Source: MFD01275-c22 sp963705885
GTDB lineage: Bacteria > Actinomycetota > Actinomycetes > JACCUZ01
Length of the DNA: 64,000 nt
Reading direction: 5' to 3'
Assembly: GCA_963705885.1 (NCBI GenBank)
Contig: OY970120.1
Location: 1,550,001 to 1,614,000 of the forward strand
Below, one piece after another: positions 16,754 to 28,370 of this stretch. Each line of letters begins with the position of its first letter. Positions within the stretch are counted from its first letter, which is position 1. The notes beneath the pieces were generated by a model, which had not been told where the DNA came from, searched no databases, and worked only from the letters and a program-made list of their open reading frames with translations. The position numbers and the translations under genes are program-made.

Positions 16754-17904
16754 GGCCCGAGCACGCCGCGCCCCGGGGCGCGGCGCCTGCTCCGCAGCCG
16801 GCTGCGGAGCAGGACCCGAGCCCGCAGCGCCACGAGGACCCCGGCCATGACGAGGGGCACCTCGACCCACCACGGGCGACCGCCGCCGGTGCTCCCGGCC
16901 GCGGCGGTCTCGGCCACGTCGGGGTCGGTCGCGGCCGGGCCGACGGAGCCCGACCCTGTCTCGGCGGCCCGGCCGGCGTCGAGCGTGCCGACCGGGGTCG
17001 TCGCGGCGGCGTTCCGGAAGCCCCAGGTGAGCAGCTTGGCCGACTCCTTCCACGCCTCGAAGTCGGTGAGCATGACCGTGGCGACCAGCGTGCGGCCGCC
17101 TCGCGTCGCCGCCCCGACGAACGTGCCGCGGGCCTTGGTGGTCCACCCGGTCTTGACCCCGATCGCGCCGCGGTAGTTCAGCAGCAGGCGGTCCTGGGTG
17201 TAGATCTCGTAGGTCCTGCGCGTCTTGCCCGCCTTGGGCATCTTCCCGGGGAACTGCGACTTCACCGTCGTGGCATAGGCGCGGAAGTCCTCCCGCGCCA
17301 TCGCGGCACGGGCCAGGACGGCCAGGTCGTAGGCCGAGGAGAACTGCCCCGGCGCGTCCAGGCCGCTCGGGTTCCTGGCGGTCGTGTCCAGCGCGCCCAG
17401 GTCCCGGGCGGTCCGGTTCATCGCGGCCACGGTCGTGTCCACGCCTCCGGCGGCGTTGGCGAGCGCCACCGCCGCGTCGTTGCCGGAGACGAGCATCAGC
17501 GCCTCGAACAGGTTGTGGACCGAGTAGGTCGCGTCCGGCACGAGGCCGACCCGGCTGCCCTCGGTGTTCGCGTCCTCCCACTGCGCGACGTAGGAGGCCT
17601 GCGGGTCCAGCCGGGGCAGCACGGTCAGGGCCGTGAGGATCTTCAGCGTGCTCGCCGGGCGCAGCCGGCCGTGCGGGTTCTTGGCGGCGAGGACCTCGCC
17701 GGTGTCGAGGTCGGCCAGCACCCAGGACGCGGCGGCCAGCTTCGGCAGCGGCGCGGCTCCCGGCGCCTCGACGACCAGGCCGTCGGTCGCGAGCCGCGCG
17801 CCGCCGACCGTGGGCGTGGGGGTCTCGGCCGCCGCCGACGCCGTGCCCGGCGCGAGCAGCAGCAGGGCCCCGACGAGCACGGCGCGCGGGACGCGTGTCC
17901 TCAT
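16609..17904 (-). CDS. D-alanyl-D-alanine carboxypeptidase (PBP5/DacC-like)
   Basis: A 431-residue secreted and membrane-anchored serine peptidase that trims the terminal D-Ala of peptidoglycan stem peptides. N-terminal signal peptide MRTRVPRAVLVGALLLL with a TASAAA cleavage region. The active-site triad motifs are STLK (Ser85, Lys88), SGN (140-142) and KTG (251-253). A late transmembrane segment (WWVEVPLVMAGVLVAL) and a basic tail follow. The start is ATG 17904. A 9-codon ORF at 17901-17930 ends in an ATGA overlap with it. The basic tail runs antisense through the end of the YihY gene. Confidence 0.9.
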   Translation of the reverse strand: MRTRVPRAVLVGALLLLAPGTASAAAETPTPTVGGARLATDGLVVEAPGAAPLPKLAAASWVLADLDTGEVLAAKNPHGRLRPASTLKILTALTVLPRLDPQASYVAQWEDANTEGSRVGLVPDATYSVHNLFEALMLVSGNDAAVALANAAGGVDTTVAAMNRTARDLGALDTTARNPSGLDAPGQFSSAYDLAVLARAAMAREDFRAYATTVKSQFPGKMPKAGKTRRTYEIYTQDRLLLNYRGAIGVKTGWTTKARGTFVGAATRGGRTLVATVMLTDFEAWKESAKLLTWGFRNAAATTPVGTLDAGRAAETGSGSVGPAATDPDVAETAAAGSTGGGRPWWVEVPLVMAGVLVALRARVLLRSRLRSRRRAPGRGVLGPQVRDLRRDTRAAAAAPAPAPSTAPRNVRRRDPEVEPTTSSASTGTAS

Positions 17905-17930
17905 CGCTGCACCGCGGCCTTCTCTCTCAT
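17901..17930 (-). CDS. 9-codon leader ORF before the carboxypeptidase
   Basis: ATG 17930 encodes MREKAAVQR, and its TGA overlaps the carboxypeptidase ATG as ATGA. A TAGCCT -10-like hexamer (minus strand, 17940-17945) lies nine bases upstream. GAGAAGG inside the leader is too far from the main ATG to be a normal Shine-Dalgarno, so coupling through this short ORF is plausible. Confidence 0.3.
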   Translation of the reverse strand: MREKAAVQR

Positions 17931-18077
17931 CGCGGGCCCAGGCTAACCGCCGGACGGGTGCCTCCCGCCGTACCGAAGGGCATCGGTGTGTCCGACCCAT
18001 CGACTTGAGTCGGCCCCTGGTCGTCGTGAGCCCGACGGCCGACGTGACGCGCCGGGGGACCGGACGACCGGCGGCGT

Positions 18078-18083
18078 TAGCAT
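18078..18083 (+). promoter_or_regulatory. -10 element of leaderless mutase gene
   Basis: TAGCAT followed by seven bases and then ATG 18091; there is no Shine-Dalgarno. The predicted transcript starts at the A of the start codon. Confidence 0.55.
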
Positions 18084-18090
18084 CGCGGGC

Positions 18091-19680
<1,590 letters not shown>

Positions 19681-19717
19681 CCCGGGGCCCGTCGCGCCCG
19701 GCGGTAAGGTCGCGCGG

Positions 19718-20920
19718 GTGAGTGCAGCCGTGGCGGGTCCGGTCCCCGAGGACCTCGCGGAGCGGGTCGCGGGCTACCTCGACGAGCTGGTCGCCCTCCG
19801 CCGGGACCTGCACGCCCACCCCGAGCTGTCCTGGGCCGAGGTCCGGACCACCCGGGTCCTGGGCGAGCGGCTCGAGGCCGCGGGTCTGCGGCCGCGGGTG
19901 CTGCCGGGCGGCACCGGCCTGACCTGCGACGTCGGCGAGGGCGGGACCGCGGTGGCGCTGCGGGCGGACCTCGACGCGCTGCCCATCGTCGACGCCAAGG
20001 ACGTGGACTACGCGTCGACGGTCCCCGGCGTCTGCCACGCGTGCGGGCACGACGTGCACTCGGCTGCCGTGCTCGGGGCGGGGCTCGTGCTGGCCGACCT
20101 GGCCCGTGAGGGCAGGCTCCCCGGCCGGGTCCGGCTGGTCTTCCAGCCTGCGGAGGAGTCCTCGCGCAGCGGTGCCCGCGCCGTGCTCGACGCCGGTGGC
20201 GTGGACGGGGTGGGGCGCATCTTCGCGCTGCACTGCGACCCCCGGACGACCGTCGGGGAGGTCGGGCTGCGCGCCGGGCCGATCACCGGGTCGGCCGACC
20301 ACCTGCTCGTCCGCCTCACCGGTCCGGGTGGTCACACCGCCCGGCCCCACCTGACCGCCGACCTCGTCTACGCCCTCGGCCGCCTGGTCACCGAGCTGCC
20401 GGCGACGCTGTCCCGTCGCGTCGACCCCCGGGCCTCGCTGAGCGTCGTCTGGGGCCGGGTCGCGGCGGGCCGGGTGGCCAACGCCATCCCCCAGATCGGC
20501 GAGGCCGAGGGCACCGTGCGCTGCCTCGACACCTCCGCCTGGCACGACGCTCCCGAGCTCGTCGAGGGCCTCGTGCACGCGCTCATGGCGCCCTACGGCG
20601 TGGACGCCGAGGTCATCTACAACCGCAACGTGCCGCCGGTGGACAACGAGGCAGTCAGCGTCGACCTGCTGGCCGCCGCGGTGCGCGCCGTCGAGGGACC
20701 CGACGCCCTGGTCGGCACCGAGCAGAGCCTGGGCGGCGAGGACTTCGCGTGGTACCTGGACAAGGTGCCCGGCGCCCTGGCCCGGCTCGGCGTGTGTCCT
20801 CCGGGAGTGCCCGAAAGCGCCCGGCTCGACCTGCATCAGGGACATTTCGACGCCGACGAGCGTGCCATCCCCACCGCGGTGCGGGTGCTCGTCGCAGCGG
20901 CCATCCTCTCGTTCTCATAA
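19718..20920 (+). CDS. M20-family amidohydrolase/aminoacylase
   Basis: A 400-residue zinc metallohydrolase of the M20D/amidohydrolase type (hippurate hydrolase, N-acyl-amino-acid hydrolase group). Metal-site motifs are visible: DLHAHPELSW near the N-terminus, RADLDALPI, HACGHDVHSAAVLG and QPAEESSRSGA, with a late GGEDFAWYL. The substrate cannot be fixed from sequence; in Mycobacterium similar genes are called amiA/amiB. GTG 19718 follows TAAGGT at 19705-19710 by seven bases, so it is probably leaderless. Confidence 0.87.
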   Translation: MSAAVAGPVPEDLAERVAGYLDELVALRRDLHAHPELSWAEVRTTRVLGERLEAAGLRPRVLPGGTGLTCDVGEGGTAVALRADLDALPIVDAKDVDYASTVPGVCHACGHDVHSAAVLGAGLVLADLAREGRLPGRVRLVFQPAEESSRSGARAVLDAGGVDGVGRIFALHCDPRTTVGEVGLRAGPITGSADHLLVRLTGPGGHTARPHLTADLVYALGRLVTELPATLSRRVDPRASLSVVWGRVAAGRVANAIPQIGEAEGTVRCLDTSAWHDAPELVEGLVHALMAPYGVDAEVIYNRNVPPVDNEAVSVDLLAAAVRAVEGPDALVGTEQSLGGEDFAWYLDKVPGALARLGVCPPGVPESARLDLHQGHFDADERAIPTAVRVLVAAAILSFS

Positions 20921-21052
20921 CGCCTCGGGCGTAGATCGGCCGACCGGGTACCTCGCGGCCCGCCGTTGGCTACAGTTCCCCACGGTCGACCGCAACTCGG
21001 TCGGCTCCGGCGCCTCGCACCGTGCGGCGCCCGGCCCATGGAAGGAGACCCC

Positions 21053-22108
21053 GTGCGACGGGTGACCACACTGGCGGCGGCCATGCTTGCCGGCGCCCTC
21101 GTCCTCACATCTTGTGGCGGCGACGACGGCGACGACACGACGACTACCCCGCAGGACGACACGACCACCAGCGCCGCCGCGAGCGACGTCAAGGTGGGCC
21201 TGGCCTACGACATCGGTGGCCGCGGCGACCAGTCCTTCAACGACTCCGCCGCGGCGGGCCTGGACAAGGCTGCTGCCGAGTTCGGCGTCGAGACCAAGGA
21301 GGCCGAGGCCGCCAACGGCGAGCCCGACTCGGCCAAGGAGGAGCGGCTGCGCGCCCTCGCGGGCGCCGGCTTCAACCCGGTCATCGCGGTCGGCTTCGCC
21401 TACTCCGGTGCGGTCGCCAAGGTCGCCACGGAGCTGCCCGACACGCAGTTCGCGATCATCGACGACGCGGCAGCGGTGGGCGACAACATCGCCAACCTGG
21501 TGTTCGCCGAGGAGCAGGGCTCCTTCCTCGTCGGTGCCGCAGCGGCGCTGAAGTCGGAGAGCGGCAACGTCGGCTTCGTCGGCGGCGTCGAGGTCCCGCT
21601 GATCAAGAAGTTCGAGGCGGGCTACACCGCGGGCGCGAAGGCGGTCAACCCGGACATCAAGGTGCAGGTCAAGTACCTCACCCAGCCGCCGGACTTCTCC
21701 GGATTCGGTGACCCGGCCAAGGGCAAGACGGCTGCGGCCGGCATGTTCGACGCCGGCGCCGACGTGGTCTACCAGGCCGCGGGCGGCTCGGGTGGTGGCG
21801 TGTTCGAGGCGGCGCAGGACGCGGGCGCCAAGGCCATCGGCGTCGACTCCGACCAGTACAACACCGCCGACCCTGCCGTGCAGGAAGTGATCATGACCTC
21901 GATGCTCAAGAACGTCGACGTCGCGGTCTACGACTTCATCAGCAGCGTCGTGGACGGCAGCTTCACGGCGGGCACGGTGACCTACGACCTGGAGAAGGAC
22001 GGCGTCGGCTACTCCACCACCGGTGGGCAGATCGACGACATCACCGACCAGCTCGACGGCTACAAGGAGCAGATCATCTCAGGGGAGATCACGGTCCCGA
22101 CCGAGTAG
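21053..22108 (+). CDS. BMP-family nucleoside-binding lipoprotein
   Basis: A 351-residue basic membrane protein (Med/PnrA-like) family substrate-binding lipoprotein. Signal peptide MRRVTTLAAAMLAGALVLTSC with the lipid-modified Cys21, then an acidic/threonine linker. The PnrA-type signature VGLAYDIGGRGDQSFNDSA follows, with GVDSDQYNTADP later. This family binds purine and pyrimidine nucleosides. The start is GTG 21053 with GAAGGAG at 21041-21047. TACAGT at 20971-20976 may be its -10. It is the first gene of a four-gene importer followed directly by nucleoside catabolic genes, which supports a nucleoside ligand. Confidence 0.93.
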   Translation: MRRVTTLAAAMLAGALVLTSCGGDDGDDTTTTPQDDTTTSAAASDVKVGLAYDIGGRGDQSFNDSAAAGLDKAAAEFGVETKEAEAANGEPDSAKEERLRALAGAGFNPVIAVGFAYSGAVAKVATELPDTQFAIIDDAAAVGDNIANLVFAEEQGSFLVGAAAALKSESGNVGFVGGVEVPLIKKFEAGYTAGAKAVNPDIKVQVKYLTQPPDFSGFGDPAKGKTAAAGMFDAGADVVYQAAGGSGGGVFEAAQDAGAKAIGVDSDQYNTADPAVQEVIMTSMLKNVDVAVYDFISSVVDGSFTAGTVTYDLEKDGVGYSTTGGQIDDITDQLDGYKEQIISGEITVPTE

Positions 22109-22205
22109 GTCCGGAACCGACCCGTACCGGGTCCGAGGGGGCGGTAGCGTCTCCCTCGGACCCGGTCTGCTGTTCCCGTGCTCCCGCTGATGAGGATGGT
22201 GCGTC

Positions 22206-23759
22206 ATCGCCACGTCGAGCCCCGCCCCGGCCGCCGAGACCGCTGCCGCGACGGCTGTCGAGCTCCAAGGGATCACCAAGCGCTTCCCGGGTGTCGTCGC
22301 CAACAAGGACATCAACATCGAGGTGCGGCGCGGCCACGTGCACGCGATCGTCGGCGAGAACGGCGCGGGCAAGTCGACGCTGATGAAGATCCTGTACGGC
22401 ATGCAGCGTCCCGACGAGGGCACCATCGACATCGACGGTCGCCGCGTCGCCTTCCACTCGCCCGGGGACGCCATCGACGCCGGTGTGGGCATGGTGCACC
22501 AGCACTTCATGCTCGCGGACAACCTCACGGTCCTCGAGAACGTCGTGCTCGGCAGCGAGCCCACCCGGGCGGGGATCATCGACTTCGGGGCGGCAAGTCG
22601 ACGGATCAAGGAGATCTCGGACACCTACGGGCTCGGCGTCGAGCCCGACGAGCTCGTCGAGGACCTCGGGGTCGGTGACCGCCAGCGCGTGGAGATCCTC
22701 AAGGTCCTCTACCGCGGCGCCAAGATCCTCATCCTGGACGAGCCCACCGCCGTCCTGGTCCCGCAGGAGGTCGATGAGCTCTTCGACAACCTCCGTGAGC
22801 TCAAGGAGGAGGGGCTGACCGTCCTGTTCATCTCGCACAAGCTCGACGAGGTGCTGCAGGTCGCCGACGAGATCACCGTGATCCGGCGCGGCACCACCGT
22901 CGCCACGGTGAACCCCGGGGACGTCACCGCGAGCGAGCTGGCCGAGCTGATGGTCGGCTCGGAGCTGCCGACACCTGCGACGGCGGACTCGACGGTCACC
23001 GACGTCGAGCAGGTGCGCGCCGAGGGGCTGACCGTGCGCACCCCCGAGGGCCGGGCACTGCTCGAGGACGTCTCGTTCACGATCCACCGCGGCGAGGTCC
23101 TGGGCATCGCCGGCGTCGAGGGCAACGGGCAGGCCGAGCTCGTCGAGGCCATCATGGGGATCCGGACCCTCGCCGGCGGCACGATCAGCCTCGGCGGCCA
23201 GGAGGTCACCGACTGGTCGACGCGTCGCCGACGCGAGGCCGGGATCGCCTACATCCCCGAGGACCGGCACCGGCACGGCCTGCTGCTCGACGCACCGCTC
23301 TGGGAGAACCGGATCCTGGGTCACCAGACCGAGCCCGGGAGCGTCAACGGGCCATGGATCGACCGGGCCGCCGCCCGCAGGGACACCCTGCGCATCGTCG
23401 AGGAGTACGACGTCCGCACGCCCGGCATCGACGTGCTGGCCGGCTCCCTGTCCGGCGGCAACCAGCAGAAGCTGATCGTGGGCCGCGAGATGAGCGGCGA
23501 GCCCAAGGTGCTCATCGCTGCCCACCCGACCCGCGGGGTCGACGTCGGCGCCCAGGCGGCGATCTGGGACTACATCCGCGACGCGCGGAGGTCCGGCCTG
23601 GCCGTCCTGCTGATCTCCGCCGACCTCGACGAGCTGATCGGCCTGTCGGACACGCTCATGGTCATCCTGCGTGGCCGTTTCGTCGCGGAGGTCGACCCGG
23701 CCACGGTGACGCCGCAACAGCTCGGCTCCGCCATGACGGGGGCGGGTGAGGGCCGGTGA
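22206..23759 (+). CDS. nucleoside ABC transporter ATPase, non-standard start codon
   Basis: A roughly 517-residue protein with two fused ABC domains (RbsA/NupO type). The first domain has Walker A GENGAGKST (Lys56) and Walker B ILILDEPT. The second has the typically degenerate loop GVEGNGQAE and a signature LSGGNQQKL. The conserved N-terminus (VELQGITKRFPGVVANKDINIEV) is in a frame with no ATG, GTG, TTG or CTG between two stop codons and that region. The best candidate is ATC at 22206, nine bases after GAGGA (22192-22196). The first ordinary start, GTG 22323, would delete the A-loop strand. A sequencing indel near 22200 is the alternative. Confidence 0.85.
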   Translation: MATSSPAPAAETAAATAVELQGITKRFPGVVANKDINIEVRRGHVHAIVGENGAGKSTLMKILYGMQRPDEGTIDIDGRRVAFHSPGDAIDAGVGMVHQHFMLADNLTVLENVVLGSEPTRAGIIDFGAASRRIKEISDTYGLGVEPDELVEDLGVGDRQRVEILKVLYRGAKILILDEPTAVLVPQEVDELFDNLRELKEEGLTVLFISHKLDEVLQVADEITVIRRGTTVATVNPGDVTASELAELMVGSELPTPATADSTVTDVEQVRAEGLTVRTPEGRALLEDVSFTIHRGEVLGIAGVEGNGQAELVEAIMGIRTLAGGTISLGGQEVTDWSTRRRREAGIAYIPEDRHRHGLLLDAPLWENRILGHQTEPGSVNGPWIDRAAARRDTLRIVEEYDVRTPGIDVLAGSLSGGNQQKLIVGREMSGEPKVLIAAHPTRGVDVGAQAAIWDYIRDARRSGLAVLLISADLDELIGLSDTLMVILRGRFVAEVDPATVTPQQLGSAMTGAGEGR

Positions 23760-24889
23760 GCGCCGCGAGCGCCGTGTCGGCCCGGCTGAACCCGCGCCGC
23801 GTCGCGATCGCCGTCGCGGCTCCCGTGCTGGCGATCGCGTTCTCCCTGCTGGTCACGGGCCTCGTGCTGTACTCCACCGGCGACCCCGTGTTCGGGACGC
23901 TCGAGCAGGTCTACGACTACGGCAAGCAGACGCGCGTCATCTCCCTCGCGATCAACCAGGGTGTGACCTACTACCTGGCTGCGCTCGCGGTGGCCATCGG
24001 CTTCCGGCTCAACCTGTTCAACATCGGGGTCGACGGCCAGTACCGCCTCGCCGCGTTCTGCGCCGCCGTCGTGGGCAGCTGGCTCGAGCTTCCCAAGCCG
24101 CTGCACATCTTCGTCATCGTCGTCGTGGCGATGCTGGTCGGCGCCATGTGGGCCGGGGTCGCCGCCCTGCTGAAGGTCACCCGGGGCGTCAGCGAGGTCA
24201 TCTCGACGATCATGCTCAATGCCATCGCCACCGCGCTGATCGCCTACATGCTGCGCCAGGTCGCGGTCGACGTCGCCGGCAGCAACAACATCGGGACCAA
24301 GCCCATCGCCGAGTCGGGCGCGTTCCCCGGCATCCCGCTCATCCCCGGCAGCCCGCTCGACGTCTACGGCTTCGTCGTCGTGGCCCTGCTCGCGGGCATC
24401 GCCTACTCCGTGGTCCTGGGCCGTACGCGCTTCGGCTTCGACCTGCGGGCCACCGGCCACTCCGAGACGGCGGCCGTGGCCAGCGGCGTGAGCGTCAAGC
24501 GGATGGTGCTGATCTCGATGCTGGCCTCGGGAGCCGTGGCCGGCCTGGTCGGCATGCCCCAGCTGCTCGGCGGCGACTCACGCAGCTACAGCCTCGACTT
24601 CCCCGCGGGCATCGGCTTCACCGGCATCGCCATCGCACTGCTCGGGCGCAACAACGCGATCGGCATGGCGTTCAGCGCGCTGCTCTTCTCGTTCCTGGAC
24701 GCGTCGTCGATCATCCTGGACATCAACGACATCTCCAAGGAGATCGTCCTGATCATGCAGGGCACCATCGTCCTCTCCGTGGTGGTCGCCTACGAGCTGG
24801 TCCGCCGCTACTCGATCGTCGCCGAGCAGCGCCGGGTCAGCCGCCAGCTCGAGGAACGGTCCACCGAGAGCGAGGGGGTGAGCGCATGA
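23756..24889 (+). CDS. nucleoside ABC transporter permease
   Basis: A 377-residue branched-chain/nucleoside-type permease (BPD_transp_2 family) with about nine to ten hydrophobic segments. It carries the family motif FNIGVDGQYRLAAF, where the IGVDGQ turn is diagnostic of BMP-linked importers, and a central VSEVISTIMLNAIA. The GTG start at 23756 overlaps the ATPase stop as GTGA, and its own stop overlaps the second permease as ATGA. Confidence 0.92.
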   Translation: MSAASAVSARLNPRRVAIAVAAPVLAIAFSLLVTGLVLYSTGDPVFGTLEQVYDYGKQTRVISLAINQGVTYYLAALAVAIGFRLNLFNIGVDGQYRLAAFCAAVVGSWLELPKPLHIFVIVVVAMLVGAMWAGVAALLKVTRGVSEVISTIMLNAIATALIAYMLRQVAVDVAGSNNIGTKPIAESGAFPGIPLIPGSPLDVYGFVVVALLAGIAYSVVLGRTRFGFDLRATGHSETAAVASGVSVKRMVLISMLASGAVAGLVGMPQLLGGDSRSYSLDFPAGIGFTGIAIALLGRNNAIGMAFSALLFSFLDASSIILDINDISKEIVLIMQGTIVLSVVVAYELVRRYSIVAEQRRVSRQLEERSTESEGVSA

Positions 24890-26172
24890 GCACCCCCGGG
24901 ACGCACACCACGACCGGACCGACCGAGCCGCGCGGTCCGGCACCGGCGTCGAAGCGCCGGCTGCCGCGCGCGGGGCTCCCGCTGGTGCTGCTGGCCGTCG
25001 CGGGCCTGGTCGTGGTGCTCAGCGCCATCAGCGCGGTCACCGGAGCGGACGACCTCACCTCCAGCGGCACGATGGGTGCCGCGCTGGCGCTGGCCGTCCC
25101 GATCGGCATGGCGGGCCTCGGTGGCCTCTGGGCCGAGCGGGCCGGGGTGGTCAACATCGGTCTCGAGGGCATGATGATCCTCGGGACCTGGGGGGCCGGG
25201 TGGGCCGGCTACCAGTGGGGCCCGTGGACCGGGGTGCTCGTCGGGACGGCCTTCGGTGCGGTCGGCGGGCTGCTGCACGCCATCGCCACGGTCTCCTTCG
25301 GCGTCGACCACATCGTCTCCGGCGTGGCGATCAACATCCTCGGGCTCGGCGTGACGCAGTACCTCTCGGTCATCGCCTTCGAGGGCGTGCGTGGCGGGGG
25401 CGAGTCGCAGTCGCCACCGATCGGCGACATCCGGGAGGTCTCACTGCCCGGGCTGTCCGGGCCGCTGCTCGACCTGCAGAAGGAGAACATCTTCCTGGTC
25501 TCGGACGTCGCGGGCATCGTGCGTGGCCTGTTCACCGGGGTGTCACTGCTGACGTTGGTCGCCCTCCTGCTGGTGATCGGGTCCTACTACGTCCTGTGGC
25601 GCACGGCGTTCGGGCTGCGGCTGCGGTCCTGCGGTGAGAACCCCACAGCGGCCGAGTCGCTCGGCGTGAACGTGTACCTGATGAAGTACTCCGCGGTCAT
25701 CGCCTCCGGCGCCTTCGCCGGCATCGGCGGCGCGTTCCTGGCCGTGGAGCTGGGCAACGGCTACCGCGAGGGCCAGACCGGAGGCCGCGGCTACATCGGT
25801 CTCGCGGCCATGATCTTCGGCAACTGGCGGCCCGGGGGCCTGGCGGGCGGCGCGGCCCTCTTCGGCTACGCCGACGCCCTGCAGCTGCGCCGCGGGGGCG
25901 AGTCGGTGCACGCCCTGCTGCTCCTGGTCGGGGTGCTGCTGCTCGTCGCGGCCGTCATGCTGGGTCTGCGCAACCGCGTCCTCCCCGCCGTCATCGCGGC
26001 TGTCTTCGCGGCCGCCGTGCTGACCTGGTTCGGGATGACCGACGTGGTGCCCGGCGACTTCACGACCATGACGCCCTACGTGACGACACTGCTGGTCCTG
26101 GCGCTGTTCTCCCAACGGTTGCGCATGCCGGCTGCTGACGGGCAGCCGTACCGGCGAGGCCAAGGTGGTTGA
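24886..26172 (+). CDS. nucleoside ABC transporter permease
   Basis: A 428-residue second permease of the importer. It has the matching motif AGVVNIGLEGMMILGTWGA and a VDHIVSGVAINILGLG segment, with about ten hydrophobic stretches and a proline-rich N-terminal extension. ATG 24886 is coupled to the upstream permease. Its 3' end overlaps the cytidine deaminase start by 8 bases, tying uptake to catabolism in one operon. Confidence 0.92.
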   Translation: MSTPGTHTTTGPTEPRGPAPASKRRLPRAGLPLVLLAVAGLVVVLSAISAVTGADDLTSSGTMGAALALAVPIGMAGLGGLWAERAGVVNIGLEGMMILGTWGAGWAGYQWGPWTGVLVGTAFGAVGGLLHAIATVSFGVDHIVSGVAINILGLGVTQYLSVIAFEGVRGGGESQSPPIGDIREVSLPGLSGPLLDLQKENIFLVSDVAGIVRGLFTGVSLLTLVALLLVIGSYYVLWRTAFGLRLRSCGENPTAAESLGVNVYLMKYSAVIASGAFAGIGGAFLAVELGNGYREGQTGGRGYIGLAAMIFGNWRPGGLAGGAALFGYADALQLRRGGESVHALLLLVGVLLLVAAVMLGLRNRVLPAVIAAVFAAAVLTWFGMTDVVPGDFTTMTPYVTTLLVLALFSQRLRMPAADGQPYRRGQGG

Positions 26173-26566
26173 CGCCGCGTCGGTGGACTGGTCTGCCCTG
26201 CGGGAGGCCGCGACCGGAGCGATGCGCCGCGCCTACGCGCCGTACTCGAAGTTCAAGGTCGGGGCGGCCGGGCTCGTCGACGACGGCCGGGTGGTCGTGG
26301 GCTGCAACGTCGAGAACGCGGCCTACGGCGTCGGCCTGTGCGCCGAGTGCGGGCTCGTGTCGGCGCTGCACGCGACCGGCGGCGGGCGCCTGGTCGCGGT
26401 CGCCTGCGTGGACGCCCATGGCGACCCGCTGATGCCGTGCGGGCGCTGCCGGCAGCTGCTGTGGGAGAACGGCGGTCCCGACATGCTGCTCGAGACGGTG
26501 CGGGGGGTGCGCCCGATGTCCGAGGTGCTGCCCGACGCGTTCGGCCGCGAGGACCTCGACCGATGA
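26165..26566 (+). CDS. cdd: cytidine deaminase
   Basis: A 133-residue tetrameric-type enzyme that converts cytidine and deoxycytidine to uridine and deoxyuridine. The zinc site is complete: CAEC (AYGVGLCAECG, with the catalytic Glu in CAE) and PCGRCRQLL. The N-terminal YAPYSKFKVGAA and GCNVENAAYG nucleoside-binding segments are present. GTG 26165 lies inside the end of the permease gene. It supplies uridine and deoxyuridine to the phosphorylase encoded next. Confidence 0.96.
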   Translation: MVDAASVDWSALREAATGAMRRAYAPYSKFKVGAAGLVDDGRVVVGCNVENAAYGVGLCAECGLVSALHATGGGRLVAVACVDAHGDPLMPCGRCRQLLWENGGPDMLLETVRGVRPMSEVLPDAFGREDLDR

Positions 26567-26578
26567 TCCTTGTTGCGC

Positions 26579-26613
26579 CGACACACCAGTTCTGCGGCGT
26601 GTCCGGTGTGTCG
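26579..26613. promoter_or_regulatory. inverted repeat between cdd and deoA
   Basis: CGACACACC at 26579-26587 and GGTGTGTCG at 26605-26613, a perfect 9-base inverted repeat with a 17-base spacer. It fills most of the 76-base gap. It may be an operator or an attenuating hairpin that separates deoA expression from the importer. Confidence 0.4.
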
Positions 26614-26642
26614 CTGCACATCTCGTGCGAGAAGGGGCGGTC

Positions 26643-27941
<1,299 letters not shown>

Positions 27942-27973
27942 CGGCGGCCCCGTCACACCCCGAGGAGACCCGA

Positions 27974-28354
27974 GTGCCCCAGCTGATCGAGCGACCCACC
28001 CGCATCCCCGTGCCGGGGGGCAAGGTCATCGAGGAGTACGTCGGGCGGGTCACGTCCGGGACCGCGTCGGTCTCGGTGGCCCGCATGACGGCCCCGGCCG
28101 GCTGGGACGAGCCTGCCCAGACGCCGGAGTTCGACGAGGTCACGCTGGTGCTGGCCGGCACGGTGGTCGTCGAGACCGACGGGGGAAGGCTGGAGGTGCC
28201 GGCCGGGCAGGCCGTGCTCACCCGGGCGGGGGAGCGGGTGCGCTACGCGGTCGGGCCGGAGGGCGCAGACTACGTCGCCGTGTGCCTGCCGGCGTTCGAG
28301 CCGGACCTCGCGCACCGGGACCCGGAGGCCCCCGAGGGAACCGCGGGCTCCTAG
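27974..28354 (+). CDS. small cupin-domain protein
   Basis: A 126-residue single-domain protein with a cupin-like beta-barrel pattern: EFDEVTLVLAGTVVVETDGG and VPAGQAVLTRAGERVRYAVGPEGADY. The usual histidine metal ligands are largely missing, so it may bind a small molecule rather than act as an enzyme. GTG 27974 has GAGGAGA upstream and the gene lies 32 bases after deoA, in the same transcript. A role in sugar or nucleoside sensing is only a guess from position. Confidence 0.75.
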   Translation: MPQLIERPTRIPVPGGKVIEEYVGRVTSGTASVSVARMTAPAGWDEPAQTPEFDEVTLVLAGTVVVETDGGRLEVPAGQAVLTRAGERVRYAVGPEGADYVAVCLPAFEPDLAHRDPEAPEGTAGS

Positions 28355-28370
28355 CGGCGGGCCGCCGGGG

